This document shows positions 1 through 6,018 of a DNA stretch of 7,407 nt, one piece after another. The notes below the pieces were generated by a model. It was not told the DNA's origin, did no database searches, and saw only the letters and a program-made list of their open reading frames with translations. Source of the DNA: Actinomycetota bacterium (GTDB lineage: Bacteria; Actinomycetota; Acidimicrobiia; Acidimicrobiales; Ilumatobacteraceae); assembly GCA_009705435.1 (NCBI GenBank), contig WLTJ01000075.1, positions 1 to 7,407 on the forward strand. Direction: 5' to 3'. The translations under genes and the position numbers were made by a program. Position 1 is the stretch's first letter; each line of letters begins with the position of its first letter.

Positions 1-185
1 AGACCGCCCTGGTCGCCCTGGTCGCACTACTTGACGCTGCCGGCGTGGTTTTGTTTGATGTGCAGTGGACGACTGAACACTTGAAATCTCTGGGTGCTGT
101 GGATATCACCCGAGATAGCTACTTGAGATTGCTGAAAGAAGCGCAGAAAAGCCCAATCTTGCGACAGACTGAGACACATGGCTGA
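1..185 (+). CDS. aat: Leucyl/phenylalanyl-tRNA--protein transferase, C-terminal end (5' truncated)
   Basis: Reading from base 3, an open frame gives about 60 residues ending in TGA at 183-185. It contains FDVQWTTEHLKSLGA followed by ITRDSYLRLL, which matches the conserved C-terminal part of Aat (family pattern F-D-x-Q-x-x-T-x-H-L-x-S-L-G-A, then I-x-R-x-x-[YF]-L). Aat is a cytosolic enzyme that moves Leu or Phe from aminoacyl-tRNA onto proteins with N-terminal Arg or Lys, marking them for ClpS/ClpAP-type degradation. The full protein is usually 200-250 residues, so roughly three quarters of the gene lies before the window. The TGA lies 8 nt inside the following ecm gene (ATG at 178), so the two are probably cotranscribed and may be translationally coupled. 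The family call rests on this C-terminal block only, but the block is distinctive. Confidence 0.85.
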   Translation, partial: TALVALVALLDAAGVVLFDVQWTTEHLKSLGAVDITRDSYLRLLKEAQKSPILRQTETHG

Positions 186-2142
186 CTCAGGCGACAAAGC
201 AATTCGACGCGATGACCCATGGTTGATGCGCACCTATTCAGGGCACTCCACCGCGCGCGCTTCTAATGACCTCTACCGCACCAACTTAGCTAAGGGTCAA
301 ACGGGGCTGTCCATAGCCTTCGACCTTCCCACACAAACTGGTTACGACCCCGACTCGGCAATGGCCGCCGGTGAAGTGGGCAAGGTTGGCGTACCTGTCG
401 CTCACCTCGGGCATATGCGCACTTTGCTTGACGGCATTCCCCCGGGGCAAATGAATACATCAATGACAATCAACGCTCCAGCAGCGTGGATGTTGGCCTT
501 GTATGTTGCCAATGCGCAAGAACAAGGTGTGCCCGCTGATGCGTTACGCGGCACAACGCAAAATGACATCATCAAGGAATACCTTTCGCGAGGAACCTAC
601 ATTTTTCCGCCCATCCCTTCGCGCCGCTTAATCGTTGACATGGTTGCTTGGTGTGCCAACAATGCGCCCAAGTGGAACCCGATGAATGTCTGCTCATATC
701 ACTTGCAAGAAGCAGGCGCGACGCCAGTGCAAGAAATCGCTTTTTCACTCGCCAATGCCGTCGGTATTCTTGATGCCGTCAAGGATTCTGGTCAGGTTCC
801 ACCCGAACAATTCAGTCAAGTGTTTGGCAGCATGTCTTTCTTTGTCAACGCAGGCATTCGTTTCATTGAAGAGATATGCAAAATGCGTGCCTTCACTGAA
901 TTGTGGGACCGCATCGGTCTTGAGCGTTACGGCGTGAATGATGAAAAAGCTCGCCGGTTTCGCTACGGCGTGCAAGTGAACTCTCTCGGTCTCACCGAAG
1001 CCCAACCAGAAAACAATGTGCAACGTATTGTGCTCGAGATGCTGGCCGTGTCACTGTCCAAAAACGCTCGTGCTCGGTCAATTCAGTTGCCAGCGTGGAA
1101 TGAAGCGCTTGGTCTACCGCGTCCATGGGATCAACAATGGAGTCTGCGGATGCAACAGGTCCTTGCCTTTGAAACTGATCTACTTGAATACGCGGACATT
1201 TTTGATGGCTCAAAAGTTATTGAAAGTAAAACTGCCGAACTTCGTGACGCGGCTTGGAGTGAATACGAAGAGATTCTTGCTTTGGGCGGAGCCTTCGAGT
1301 CAGTTGACACCCTCAAGGGTCGCCTCGTGAAATCAATGGCCGAGCGCACACGACGAATTGAAAGCGGCGATCAAGTAGTCGTTGGCGTCAACAGTTACAC
1401 CGAGTTTGAAGAATCACCTCTCGGCGGTGAAGGAAAAATCGTGAAGGTCGATTCCGATGTTGAGCGCGAGATGATTGCTGATGTCACAGCCTGGCGAGCA
1501 ACTCGCGATGACAAAGCAGTCCAGGCCGCATTGAATGATTTGCATGAGGCCGCCGAATCAAATACCAACATCATGGAGCCTTCAATCGCTCTTGCTCGTG
1601 CTGGTGGAACGACTGGCGAATGGTCCAGTGTGTTACGCAAAGTCTTCGGCGAATTTCGTGCTCCCACTGGGGTCTCGGCTGCAGTCGGTAAACGACCTGG
1701 CGAATTAGCCCAAGTTGCGGCATACGTGCGCACAATCCCAGGGGGTCCACCAAAGTTGCTGGTCGCCAAACCGGGTCTTGACGGTCACTCCAACGGCGCC
1801 GAGCAAATTGCAGTTGCAGCACGCGATGCAGGGATGGAAGTGGTGTATTCAGGCATCCGTTTGACGCCTGAGCAGATCGCCGCCAGTGCTCGCGACGAAG
1901 ATCCAGATGTCATTGGTCTCTCAATCTTGTCGGGATCACATATGGCATTAGTGCCAGCGGTGATGGCTGAATTGAAAAAAGAAGGTGTAGAGATTCCAGT
2001 TGTTGTCGGAGGCATTATCCCCGAGGAGGATCGTCCGATTCTTTTGGCCTCCGGTGTCACCGCGGTGTACACACCGAAGGACTTCAAACTCAGTCAGATC
2101 ATGCGCGATATCGCCGAGATTGCAGCGCGTAACCGCAAATAA
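178..2142 (+). CDS. ecm: Ethylmalonyl-CoA mutase (MeaA-type, coenzyme B12-dependent)
   Basis: This 654-residue protein has an N-terminal TIM-barrel mutase domain (about 12-500) and a C-terminal B12-binding domain (about 525-650). The cobalamin motif DxHxxG is seen as DGHSNG, with His537 the predicted lower cobalt ligand, followed by LSGSH (584-588) and VGGIIPEED (610-618). The substrate-region residues of methylmalonyl-CoA mutase (MCM) Gln197, Arg207 and His244 appear to align with Gln128, Arg138 and His175. The protein begins almost directly at DDPWLMRTYSGHSTA (12-26), without the longer MCM N-terminus carrying the TMY motif (Tyr89 in the Propionibacterium enzyme). This short start, the DGHSNGAEQIA block and the length (MCM is about 700-740) place it in the Ecm/MeaA clade, which converts (2R)-ethylmalonyl-CoA to (2S)-methylsuccinyl-CoA. 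The ATG at 178 overlaps the aat stop by 8 nt; no strong Shine-Dalgarno is visible. No other ethylmalonyl-CoA pathway gene is in the window. A methylmalonyl-CoA or related acyl-CoA mutase is the alternative, judged less likely. Confidence 0.9.
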   Translation: MADSGDKAIRRDDPWLMRTYSGHSTARASNDLYRTNLAKGQTGLSIAFDLPTQTGYDPDSAMAAGEVGKVGVPVAHLGHMRTLLDGIPPGQMNTSMTINAPAAWMLALYVANAQEQGVPADALRGTTQNDIIKEYLSRGTYIFPPIPSRRLIVDMVAWCANNAPKWNPMNVCSYHLQEAGATPVQEIAFSLANAVGILDAVKDSGQVPPEQFSQVFGSMSFFVNAGIRFIEEICKMRAFTELWDRIGLERYGVNDEKARRFRYGVQVNSLGLTEAQPENNVQRIVLEMLAVSLSKNARARSIQLPAWNEALGLPRPWDQQWSLRMQQVLAFETDLLEYADIFDGSKVIESKTAELRDAAWSEYEEILALGGAFESVDTLKGRLVKSMAERTRRIESGDQVVVGVNSYTEFEESPLGGEGKIVKVDSDVEREMIADVTAWRATRDDKAVQAALNDLHEAAESNTNIMEPSIALARAGGTTGEWSSVLRKVFGEFRAPTGVSAAVGKRPGELAQVAAYVRTIPGGPPKLLVAKPGLDGHSNGAEQIAVAARDAGMEVVYSGIRLTPEQIAASARDEDPDVIGLSILSGSHMALVPAVMAELKKEGVEIPVVVGGIIPEEDRPILLASGVTAVYTPKDFKLSQIMRDIAEIAARNRK

Positions 2143-2145
2143 TTT

Positions 2146-2862
2146 TTAGACTTCGGTTGCTGATTCGCCTGCAACCCAACTGTCAAGGGCCGGACCACTT
2201 TCAAAACTTGTGATCAGCGCATAACGAGGTGCGTCCCCTGGATGGACAACGACATGCCATAACCGTTGCGTGTCAACTATGTATCGCGATCCGAGAGTGA
2301 GCGGAATTCTTTGTTCTGTTGCGGGGTCGGGTAAACCGTCGGGACCATTATCCATCAGCAACATATAACTATTGGGTTGATGAGTGAGTTCTGACCACGT
2401 GCGCACAACCCAGCCCTCTGACTCGGGATTAAAACGATTGTTGTCATCGCGATGCAATGAACGAATTGCAGTTTCGCGATCTTGAGGTTCAAGTTTGATA
2501 ATCCGAACACGACCAAAGTTGGCTCCGACATCATCAACATATTTTCTCAATGTCGGCGCCTTGTCAGCATTGGAAGTCCACAGCGCGTCCTTATCAGTTT
2601 TACCTTTATCCCAAAATCCCCGGCAATCAAGTTCACCATCGGCCGACGCTAAGGGGGCGAAGTTAGTGTCGCCACCGCTCTTCCAATCCATGTATTCCAG
2701 GCATTCCCATTCAACGCTCGGCACAACAACAGGCATCGGTGTCAAAATCGCAAAACCATTTTCCTTAAGAGCAGGCAAACGATAGTGCTCAGTCACCAGC
2801 GGAATCTTGACCGACCAATGTTCTTGATTGGGCCAGAATGTTGAACCACCTTGGGTTGTCAT
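2146..2862 (-). CDS. Uncharacterised protein, putative 2-oxoglutarate/Fe(II) oxygenase (Asp/Asn beta-hydroxylase-like fold)
   Basis: This is a 238-residue soluble protein with no signal peptide or membrane segment, and I do not recognise a named gene. The C-terminal half carries a pattern expected of the double-stranded beta-helix 2OG oxygenases: His137-Arg-Asp139 (an HxD), then LWHVVVHPGDAPRY with His203 and Arg213. The His-to-Arg spacing of 10 equals that of human aspartyl beta-hydroxylase (His725/Arg735), and the preceding hydrophobic strand (GSRYIVDTQ, then ALITSF after the Arg) fits the same C-terminal strand pair. Arg154 could be the second co-substrate Arg. The N-terminal 115 residues are rich in Trp and Pro and match nothing I know. 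The substrate is unknown. The gene is convergent with ecm, only 3 nt between stops, and downstream of the LysM gene across 61 nt. The start is ATG with no Shine-Dalgarno and a TAGACT hexamer at -13. Gene reality is well supported; the oxygenase assignment is an inference from motif spacing and could be wrong. Confidence 0.75.
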   Translation of the reverse strand: MTTQGGSTFWPNQEHWSVKIPLVTEHYRLPALKENGFAILTPMPVVVPSVEWECLEYMDWKSGGDTNFAPLASADGELDCRGFWDKGKTDKDALWTSNADKAPTLRKYVDDVGANFGRVRIIKLEPQDRETAIRSLHRDDNNRFNPESEGWVVRTWSELTHQPNSYMLLMDNGPDGLPDPATEQRIPLTLGSRYIVDTQRLWHVVVHPGDAPRYALITSFESGPALDSWVAGESATEV

Positions 2863-2869
2863 AGAACTC

Positions 2870-2875
2870 AGTCTA
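2870..2875 (-). promoter_or_regulatory. Candidate -10 element (TAGACT) for the 2OG-oxygenase-like gene
   Basis: On the minus strand TAGACT occupies -13 to -8 relative to the ATG at 2862. It fits the actinobacterial -10 consensus TANNNT, and a transcript starting 6-8 nt downstream would begin at or next to the ATG. No good -35 is seen (CTGCGA, 17 nt upstream, matches TTGACA at three of six positions). There is no Shine-Dalgarno between it and the start codon. Confidence 0.4.
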
Positions 2876-2923
2876 CGAATCGCTCACGGGTATCGCAGGG
2901 CACTCACTCACAACTGGGCGGGA

Positions 2924-3289
2924 TCAGGGCGCTGACGTAGTAGTTGGACTAGTCGCCACGCTCGACACTGGACTAACGCCACCAGCAGGAATCTTCAGTT
3001 TCTGGCCAGCCTGAATATCATCAGCATCAGCTAACCCATTAAGCGCCACAATGTCGTTCACGCTGACATTGAATTGACTGGCGATATAAGAGACCGAATC
3101 CCCCGACTGAACGAGATACGTCTGATATTCAGTATCAGGGGCGAGGGTGCTTGTCGGCGGGATTGTCGTCGTCGTCACAGCAATCATCACCGGCAAGGTA
3201 TTGACTACCGACGGTCCATCAGCACCGCAGGCGACAACTAGCCCCATGGCGCACAAGGTCGCTGCAACAGCCGTCAGACGCTTTCTCAC
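2924..3289 (-). CDS. Small LysM-domain lipoprotein
   Basis: This 121-residue protein starts with GTG. It has a basic N-terminus (MRKR), a hydrophobic stretch and a lipobox VVAC with Cys21 the predicted lipidated residue, so it should be exported and anchored on the outer face of the cytoplasmic membrane. A Thr/Pro-rich linker (about 38-51) follows, then one LysM domain (about 56-101) with the typical features: Y-x-V-x-x-G-D-S near its start, I-A-x-x-F-N-V in the first helix, I-V-A-L-N-G-L in the second, and L-K-I-P at its end. LysM binds N-acetylglucosamine-containing glycans, so peptidoglycan attachment is likely. The tail (102-121) is Ser/Thr/Pro-rich and disordered-looking. No catalytic domain is attached, unlike LysM hydrolases. 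It lies 50 nt after the prenyltransferase stop, and a TACGCT hexamer at -14 suggests its own promoter. A specific role cannot be assigned. Confidence 0.85.
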   Translation of the reverse strand: MRKRLTAVAATLCAMGLVVACGADGPSVVNTLPVMIAVTTTTIPPTSTLAPDTEYQTYLVQSGDSVSYIASQFNVSVNDIVALNGLADADDIQAGQKLKIPAGGVSPVSSVATSPTTTSAP

Positions 3290-3297
3290 AATGACAA

Positions 3298-3303
3298 AGC
3301 GTA
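3298..3303 (-). promoter_or_regulatory. Candidate -10 element (TACGCT) for the LysM lipoprotein gene
   Basis: On the minus strand TACGCT lies at -14 to -9 from the GTG at 3289, inside the 50-nt gap after the prenyltransferase gene. It matches TANNNT and would give a transcript starting within about two bases of the GTG. No Shine-Dalgarno precedes the GTG and no convincing -35 is seen. Confidence 0.35.
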
Positions 3304-3339
3304 AGACTCGCCAGCTCTATTCGCTACTCACCCAACAAA

Positions 3340-4401
3340 TTAGGTGTGCCGATGGCTGACATAATGCGCCAAAGCCACAAGTTCAACCTTGGCCTCGGAC
3401 AACACAGGTAAATCTTTAAGGGAATCAATCGCCTGGGCGGTGAGCGAGGAAATCAATTCTTCCATCTCGGTCAGTGCTCCTGAGTCAATGATGGCCTCTT
3501 GGGCTCGCCGAACATCGTCATCGGAAAGAACATCTACACCAACTTTGAGCAGAACCTTCGCCTGGCTCTGTGATGCGCGCTCAACAGCCATTGCCATTAA
3601 CGGTGTCGGCTTACCCTCTCGCAGGTCATCACCTACTGGTTTGCCGGTCATCGCCGTGTCACCAAAAACGCCCATCACATCATCACGCATTTGGAAAGCG
3701 TCACCTAGCGGAAGTCCATAGGCACTCAGCAATGGAAGAAGTTCTTCTTTGCGCTCAGGCGCAGCGAGCATCGCCCCAAGATGCAACGGCCGCTCAATGG
3801 TGTACTTTCCACTCTTGTATCGACAAATCCGTTCGGTCTTGTGACGACGGCGTTCATTGCGCGATGTACCGATCAGATCAAGCAACTGACCAATGTTCAA
3901 CTCAATGCGTAATTCGTGCCAAATCTCGCGGGCAGCCGAGGGTGCATCACCCATCAAGCGATCGCTGTAGACAAAAGCCAAGTCACCAACCAAGATGGCA
4001 ATGCCTTCTCCGTATCGACGTGCTTCACCGCTTCCACCACTGAGGCGATGTTGCTCGGCGAAAACTTCATGAGTAACAGCCACACCGCGACGCGTCAGCG
4101 AACCGTCCATGATGTCATCATGAAACAGCGCGAAGGCATGTAAAAGTTCAAGTGCTGCGCCCGTGTCAAGACTCATCGAAGAATCTGGATCTCCGCCCGC
4201 GCCAACAAAACCCCAGTGACTAAATGCCGGCCGTAACCGTTTGCCACCCGAATTCACGAGGCGCCGAATATGTTCAACTGGGCTGGTCAGATCTTCATCA
4301 AAACTTGACCAACGGCTTTCCTCAGCGCCAAGGACCGCATCAAGATGAGTTTCAATTCGTCGAGCGATCTCAACGAGCGATGGTGGAGGTGTTGAACTCA
4401 C
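3340..4401 (-). CDS. Polyprenyl diphosphate synthase, type I geranylgeranyl-diphosphate-synthase-like
   Basis: This 353-residue all-alpha isoprenyl diphosphate synthase condenses isopentenyl diphosphate with an allylic diphosphate in the cytosol. Visible motifs in order: GGKRLRP (52-58, IPP binding), the first aspartate-rich motif DDIMD (95-99) followed by TRRG (103-106), Lys199 in KSGKYT, and the second motif RDDVMGVFGD (239-248) followed by GKPVGDDLREGK (253-264). The second motif has Gly244 where classical DDxxD has Asp; I recall this form as normal in actinobacterial IdsA-type enzymes. The first motif lacks the two-residue insert of bacterial FPP synthase (IspA), and Phe90 sits five residues before it with Ala91 at -4. 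That is the type I (archaeal-like) GGPP synthase signature, so a C20 product is favoured but not proven. The gene starts with GTG 20 nt after the xseB stop and has no Shine-Dalgarno; a TAACCT hexamer precedes it. It is third in an xseA-xseB-prenyltransferase cluster. Confidence 0.9.
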   Translation of the reverse strand: MSSTPPPSLVEIARRIETHLDAVLGAEESRWSSFDEDLTSPVEHIRRLVNSGGKRLRPAFSHWGFVGAGGDPDSSMSLDTGAALELLHAFALFHDDIMDGSLTRRGVAVTHEVFAEQHRLSGGSGEARRYGEGIAILVGDLAFVYSDRLMGDAPSAAREIWHELRIELNIGQLLDLIGTSRNERRRHKTERICRYKSGKYTIERPLHLGAMLAAPERKEELLPLLSAYGLPLGDAFQMRDDVMGVFGDTAMTGKPVGDDLREGKPTPLMAMAVERASQSQAKVLLKVGVDVLSDDDVRRAQEAIIDSGALTEMEELISSLTAQAIDSLKDLPVLSEAKVELVALAHYVSHRHT

Positions 4402-4407
4402 AGTGTC

Positions 4408-4413
4408 AGGTTA
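4408..4413 (-). promoter_or_regulatory. Candidate internal -10 element (TAACCT) before the prenyl synthase gene
   Basis: On the minus strand TAACCT lies at -12 to -7 from the GTG at 4401, within the 20-nt gap after xseB. The spacing fits a transcript whose first base is the G of the start codon. There is no Shine-Dalgarno in this gap. It could give the prenyltransferase expression independent of xseAB, or be a chance match. Confidence 0.3.
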
Positions 4414-4421
4414 GAGGTGAA

Positions 4422-4631
4422 TCAGGTTTCTAATCCGCTCACAACTGTGTCAATTTGCATTTTGGCGTTACCAATCCGATCGCGACAGAGGCGAATGAGT
4501 TCCGAGGCGCGTTCAACCTGACTTGCCAGAACATCAACATCCACATCAGCCCGCTCAAGATCACTCAGTATCTTCTCAAGTTCTTTCAATGCCTCGGCGT
4601 ATCCGATTTCTGAAGAATCTTTTGTTGTCAT
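4422..4631 (-). CDS. xseB: Exodeoxyribonuclease VII small subunit
   Basis: This 69-residue helical protein matches the XseB family: GYAEALKELEKILSDLE near residues 10-26, then D-V-D-V-L-A-x-x-V-x-R-A-x-E-L-I-x-x-C-R-x-R-I and a final amphipathic helix (A-K-M-Q-I-D-T-V-V). Its length fits the usual 60-85 residues. XseB subunits bind the long C-terminal helices of XseA to form the exonuclease VII complex, which degrades single-stranded DNA from both ends into short oligonucleotides. The gene follows xseA by 17 nt and has the clearest Shine-Dalgarno of the window (AAAAAGGA at 4638-4645, 6 nt before the ATG), as expected for an internal operon cistron. The assignment is secure from sequence pattern and from adjacency to xseA. 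Confidence 0.93.
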   Translation of the reverse strand: MTTKDSSEIGYAEALKELEKILSDLERADVDVDVLASQVERASELIRLCRDRIGNAKMQIDTVVSGLET

Positions 4632-4637
4632 CGCTGT

Positions 4638-4645
4638 TCCTTTTT
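4638..4645 (-). promoter_or_regulatory. Shine-Dalgarno of xseB (AAAAAGGA)
   Basis: The minus strand reads AAAAAGGA, then 6 nt, then the ATG at 4631. It is a good anti-16S match, fixes the xseB start, and is the only clear Shine-Dalgarno I find before any gene here. It lies in the 17-nt gap after the xseA stop. Confidence 0.75.
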
Positions 4646-4648
4646 CTG

Positions 4649-5953
4649 CTAGTTCACTGTGCTACTGATTGATCCATCAGCAACAACGGTTGTTATCTTT
4701 TTGTCCACTGAAACATCAGCGGTACTACGAATCACTCGGCCATCAGCCGTACGAGTGATTGACCACCCGCGCGCTAAAACATTTTTCGGATCAAGTAGGC
4801 GTATCCGCACTTCAAGATTGTCGGTCCGTGTGACAGCGTCAAGTACTACCTGCGGAGCTCTGCGCAATAAACGTTCAACTCGCCCGGTCAAACGCTCACC
4901 TGCACGATCAACAGCTGTACGGGTATGGATTGATATCTCGCGAGTCAGATTGTTAAGATTATTATGTGAATCACTCAGTTTCTGGGTGGCAACTCTGGCC
5001 ACTGCGTCCCATGTGCTCTCAGTTTCTTCAATGAAACCTCTCACGCGATCAATCAATGAAACTGCACAGGCTGTTGGAGTTTTATGTCTTTCAAATGCCA
5101 CCTCATCAGCCACACTGGTATCAATTTCGTGTCCAATTCCGGTGAGCACGGGCAATGGAGAGTTCGCTATTGCCAAAGCGATTCTCTCATCATCAAAAGT
5201 TGACAATTCGCTTTTACTTCCACCACCACGAATCACCACGATGACATCAAGGTCATCGCGCTGACCCAAGGTTTCGATTGCTCGGGTAACGGCCCCAACC
5301 GCCTGATCACCTTGAACAACGACATCGAGCAACTTCAGTTGAAAACCAAGTTCACTACTGGAGATCTGATTTTTGAAGTCCGCCCAAGCAGCGCTACTCC
5401 CACTAGTGACGACACCCACGCGCAATGGGACGAGTGCAATGTCAAGGAGACGATTGCGCTCATAGGCGCCACTCAATTTTAGTTTGCGTATAAGTTCGTC
5501 ACGCTGCAGAGCAATATCGCCCAAGGTAAACCGCGGATCAATGCCGCGCATGATCAATGAAAGTTTTCCAAAGGGCCCGTAGAAGTTCAGCGAACCATAG
5601 ATGCGCACCTTCAGACCATCAGCTAATTCCAAACCAGCGGCGCTCAACACCGGTCGCAGTTTGACCATGTCCCCTGCCCATAAGTTCACATTGAGTTGCG
5701 CTTTCTTATTGCGACTGCCTGGTTCCTGTTCAACCAATGTGAAGTAGGTGTGGCGATTCTTCGTGCTCAGACCACTAATTTCGCCCCAGACCCAGAATCC
5801 TTCCTCAAATGAATCCTCGAGTACCCCATTGATTTCGTCCACGAGTTCGGTGATCGAATAAGTCGCAACCGTACTTGGACCCGCCACAGCGACATCGGAA
5901 AAGACGTCATCAGTGCTGATGTCAAAGTCCTCGGTTCCAAAATCTTTAGCCAT
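4649..5953 (-). CDS. xseA: Exodeoxyribonuclease VII large subunit
   Basis: From the ATG at 5953 this is a 434-residue protein. It is the catalytic subunit of exonuclease VII, degrading single-stranded DNA with XseB. Regions in order: an Asp-rich N-terminal tail (1-30), an OB-fold nucleic-acid-binding domain (about 31-136, starting at TYSITELVDEING), the catalytic domain (about 140-300) with VIRGGGSKSEL (240-250), FDDER (253-257), GIGHEID (272-278) and KTPTA (291-295), a long coiled-coil-like segment (about 304-380) that should bind XseB, and a C-terminal LLDPKNVLARGWSITR block (386-401). The frame stays open to an ATG at 6061, but that start would run into gpmA on the other strand and adds 36 residues unlike the family, so I reject it. 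A GTG at 5887 (412 residues) is another possible start that would remove most of the acidic tail. No Shine-Dalgarno is visible before 5953. xseB follows by 17 nt. Confidence 0.92.
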   Translation of the reverse strand: MAKDFGTEDFDISTDDVFSDVAVAGPSTVATYSITELVDEINGVLEDSFEEGFWVWGEISGLSTKNRHTYFTLVEQEPGSRNKKAQLNVNLWAGDMVKLRPVLSAAGLELADGLKVRIYGSLNFYGPFGKLSLIMRGIDPRFTLGDIALQRDELIRKLKLSGAYERNRLLDIALVPLRVGVVTSGSSAAWADFKNQISSSELGFQLKLLDVVVQGDQAVGAVTRAIETLGQRDDLDVIVVIRGGGSKSELSTFDDERIALAIANSPLPVLTGIGHEIDTSVADEVAFERHKTPTACAVSLIDRVRGFIEETESTWDAVARVATQKLSDSHNNLNNLTREISIHTRTAVDRAGERLTGRVERLLRRAPQVVLDAVTRTDNLEVRIRLLDPKNVLARGWSITRTADGRVIRSTADVSVDKKITTVVADGSISSTVN

Positions 5954-5962
5954 GAAGTGATC

Positions 5963-5968
5963 ATTCTG
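5963..5968 (-). promoter_or_regulatory. Weak candidate -10 element (CAGAAT) for xseA
   Basis: On the minus strand CAGAAT lies at -15 to -10 from the ATG at 5953. It keeps the A and final T of TANNNT but not the first T, and I see no -35. The 65-nt gap 5954-6018 between the divergent xseA and gpmA must hold both promoters if the xseA start is right. Confidence 0.2.
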
Positions 5969-6004
5969 CCCGATAAAAAGGTCGGCGCGGGCACTCTTGA
6001 CGAC

Positions 6005-6010
6005 TAGCGT
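6005..6010 (+). promoter_or_regulatory. Candidate -10 element (TAGCGT) for gpmA
   Basis: TAGCGT lies at -14 to -9 from the GTG at 6019 and matches TANNNT. It sits inside ACTAGCGTT (6003-6011), a 9-mer that recurs at nearly the same distance upstream of the gene at 7349. A GAGG at 6013-6016 is only 2 nt from the GTG, too close for a normal Shine-Dalgarno. No -35 is seen at the expected distance. Confidence 0.4.
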
Positions 6011-6018
6011 TTGAGGTT

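Noticed and set aside
1395..1769. 124-codon open frame on the minus strand inside ecm
   Set aside because: It is antisense to the linker and B12-domain start of ecm, with a composition typical of a reverse-strand shadow and no motif or start signal.
2901..2911. CACTCACTCAC short tandem repeat between the LysM and oxygenase-like genes
   Set aside because: Under three units of a 4-mer; too short to be distinguished from chance and not associated with any visible element.
3658..3684. Second aspartate motif of the prenyl synthase with Gly at the last Asp position, as a sign of an inactive enzyme
   Set aside because: The form DDxxGVFGD followed by GDDLREGK is, from recall, usual in actinobacterial short-chain prenyl synthases, and all other catalytic motifs are present.
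3570..4043. 157-codon open frame on the plus strand, antisense to the prenyl synthase
   Set aside because: It is fully covered by the prenyl synthase with intact aspartate motifs. The translation is rich in His, Gln, Cys and Arg with no recognisable pattern.
4659..5264. 201-codon open frame on the plus strand, antisense to xseA
   Set aside because: It lies fully inside the catalytic and helical part of xseA, whose family motifs are intact. The translation is low-complexity in Ser, Arg and Thr and shows no domain; it is a shadow frame.
5997..6002. TTGACG as a -35 box for gpmA
   Set aside because: The -10 position it implies (around 6020) falls on the start codon and has no matching hexamer; the TAGCGT beside it is too close to pair with it.
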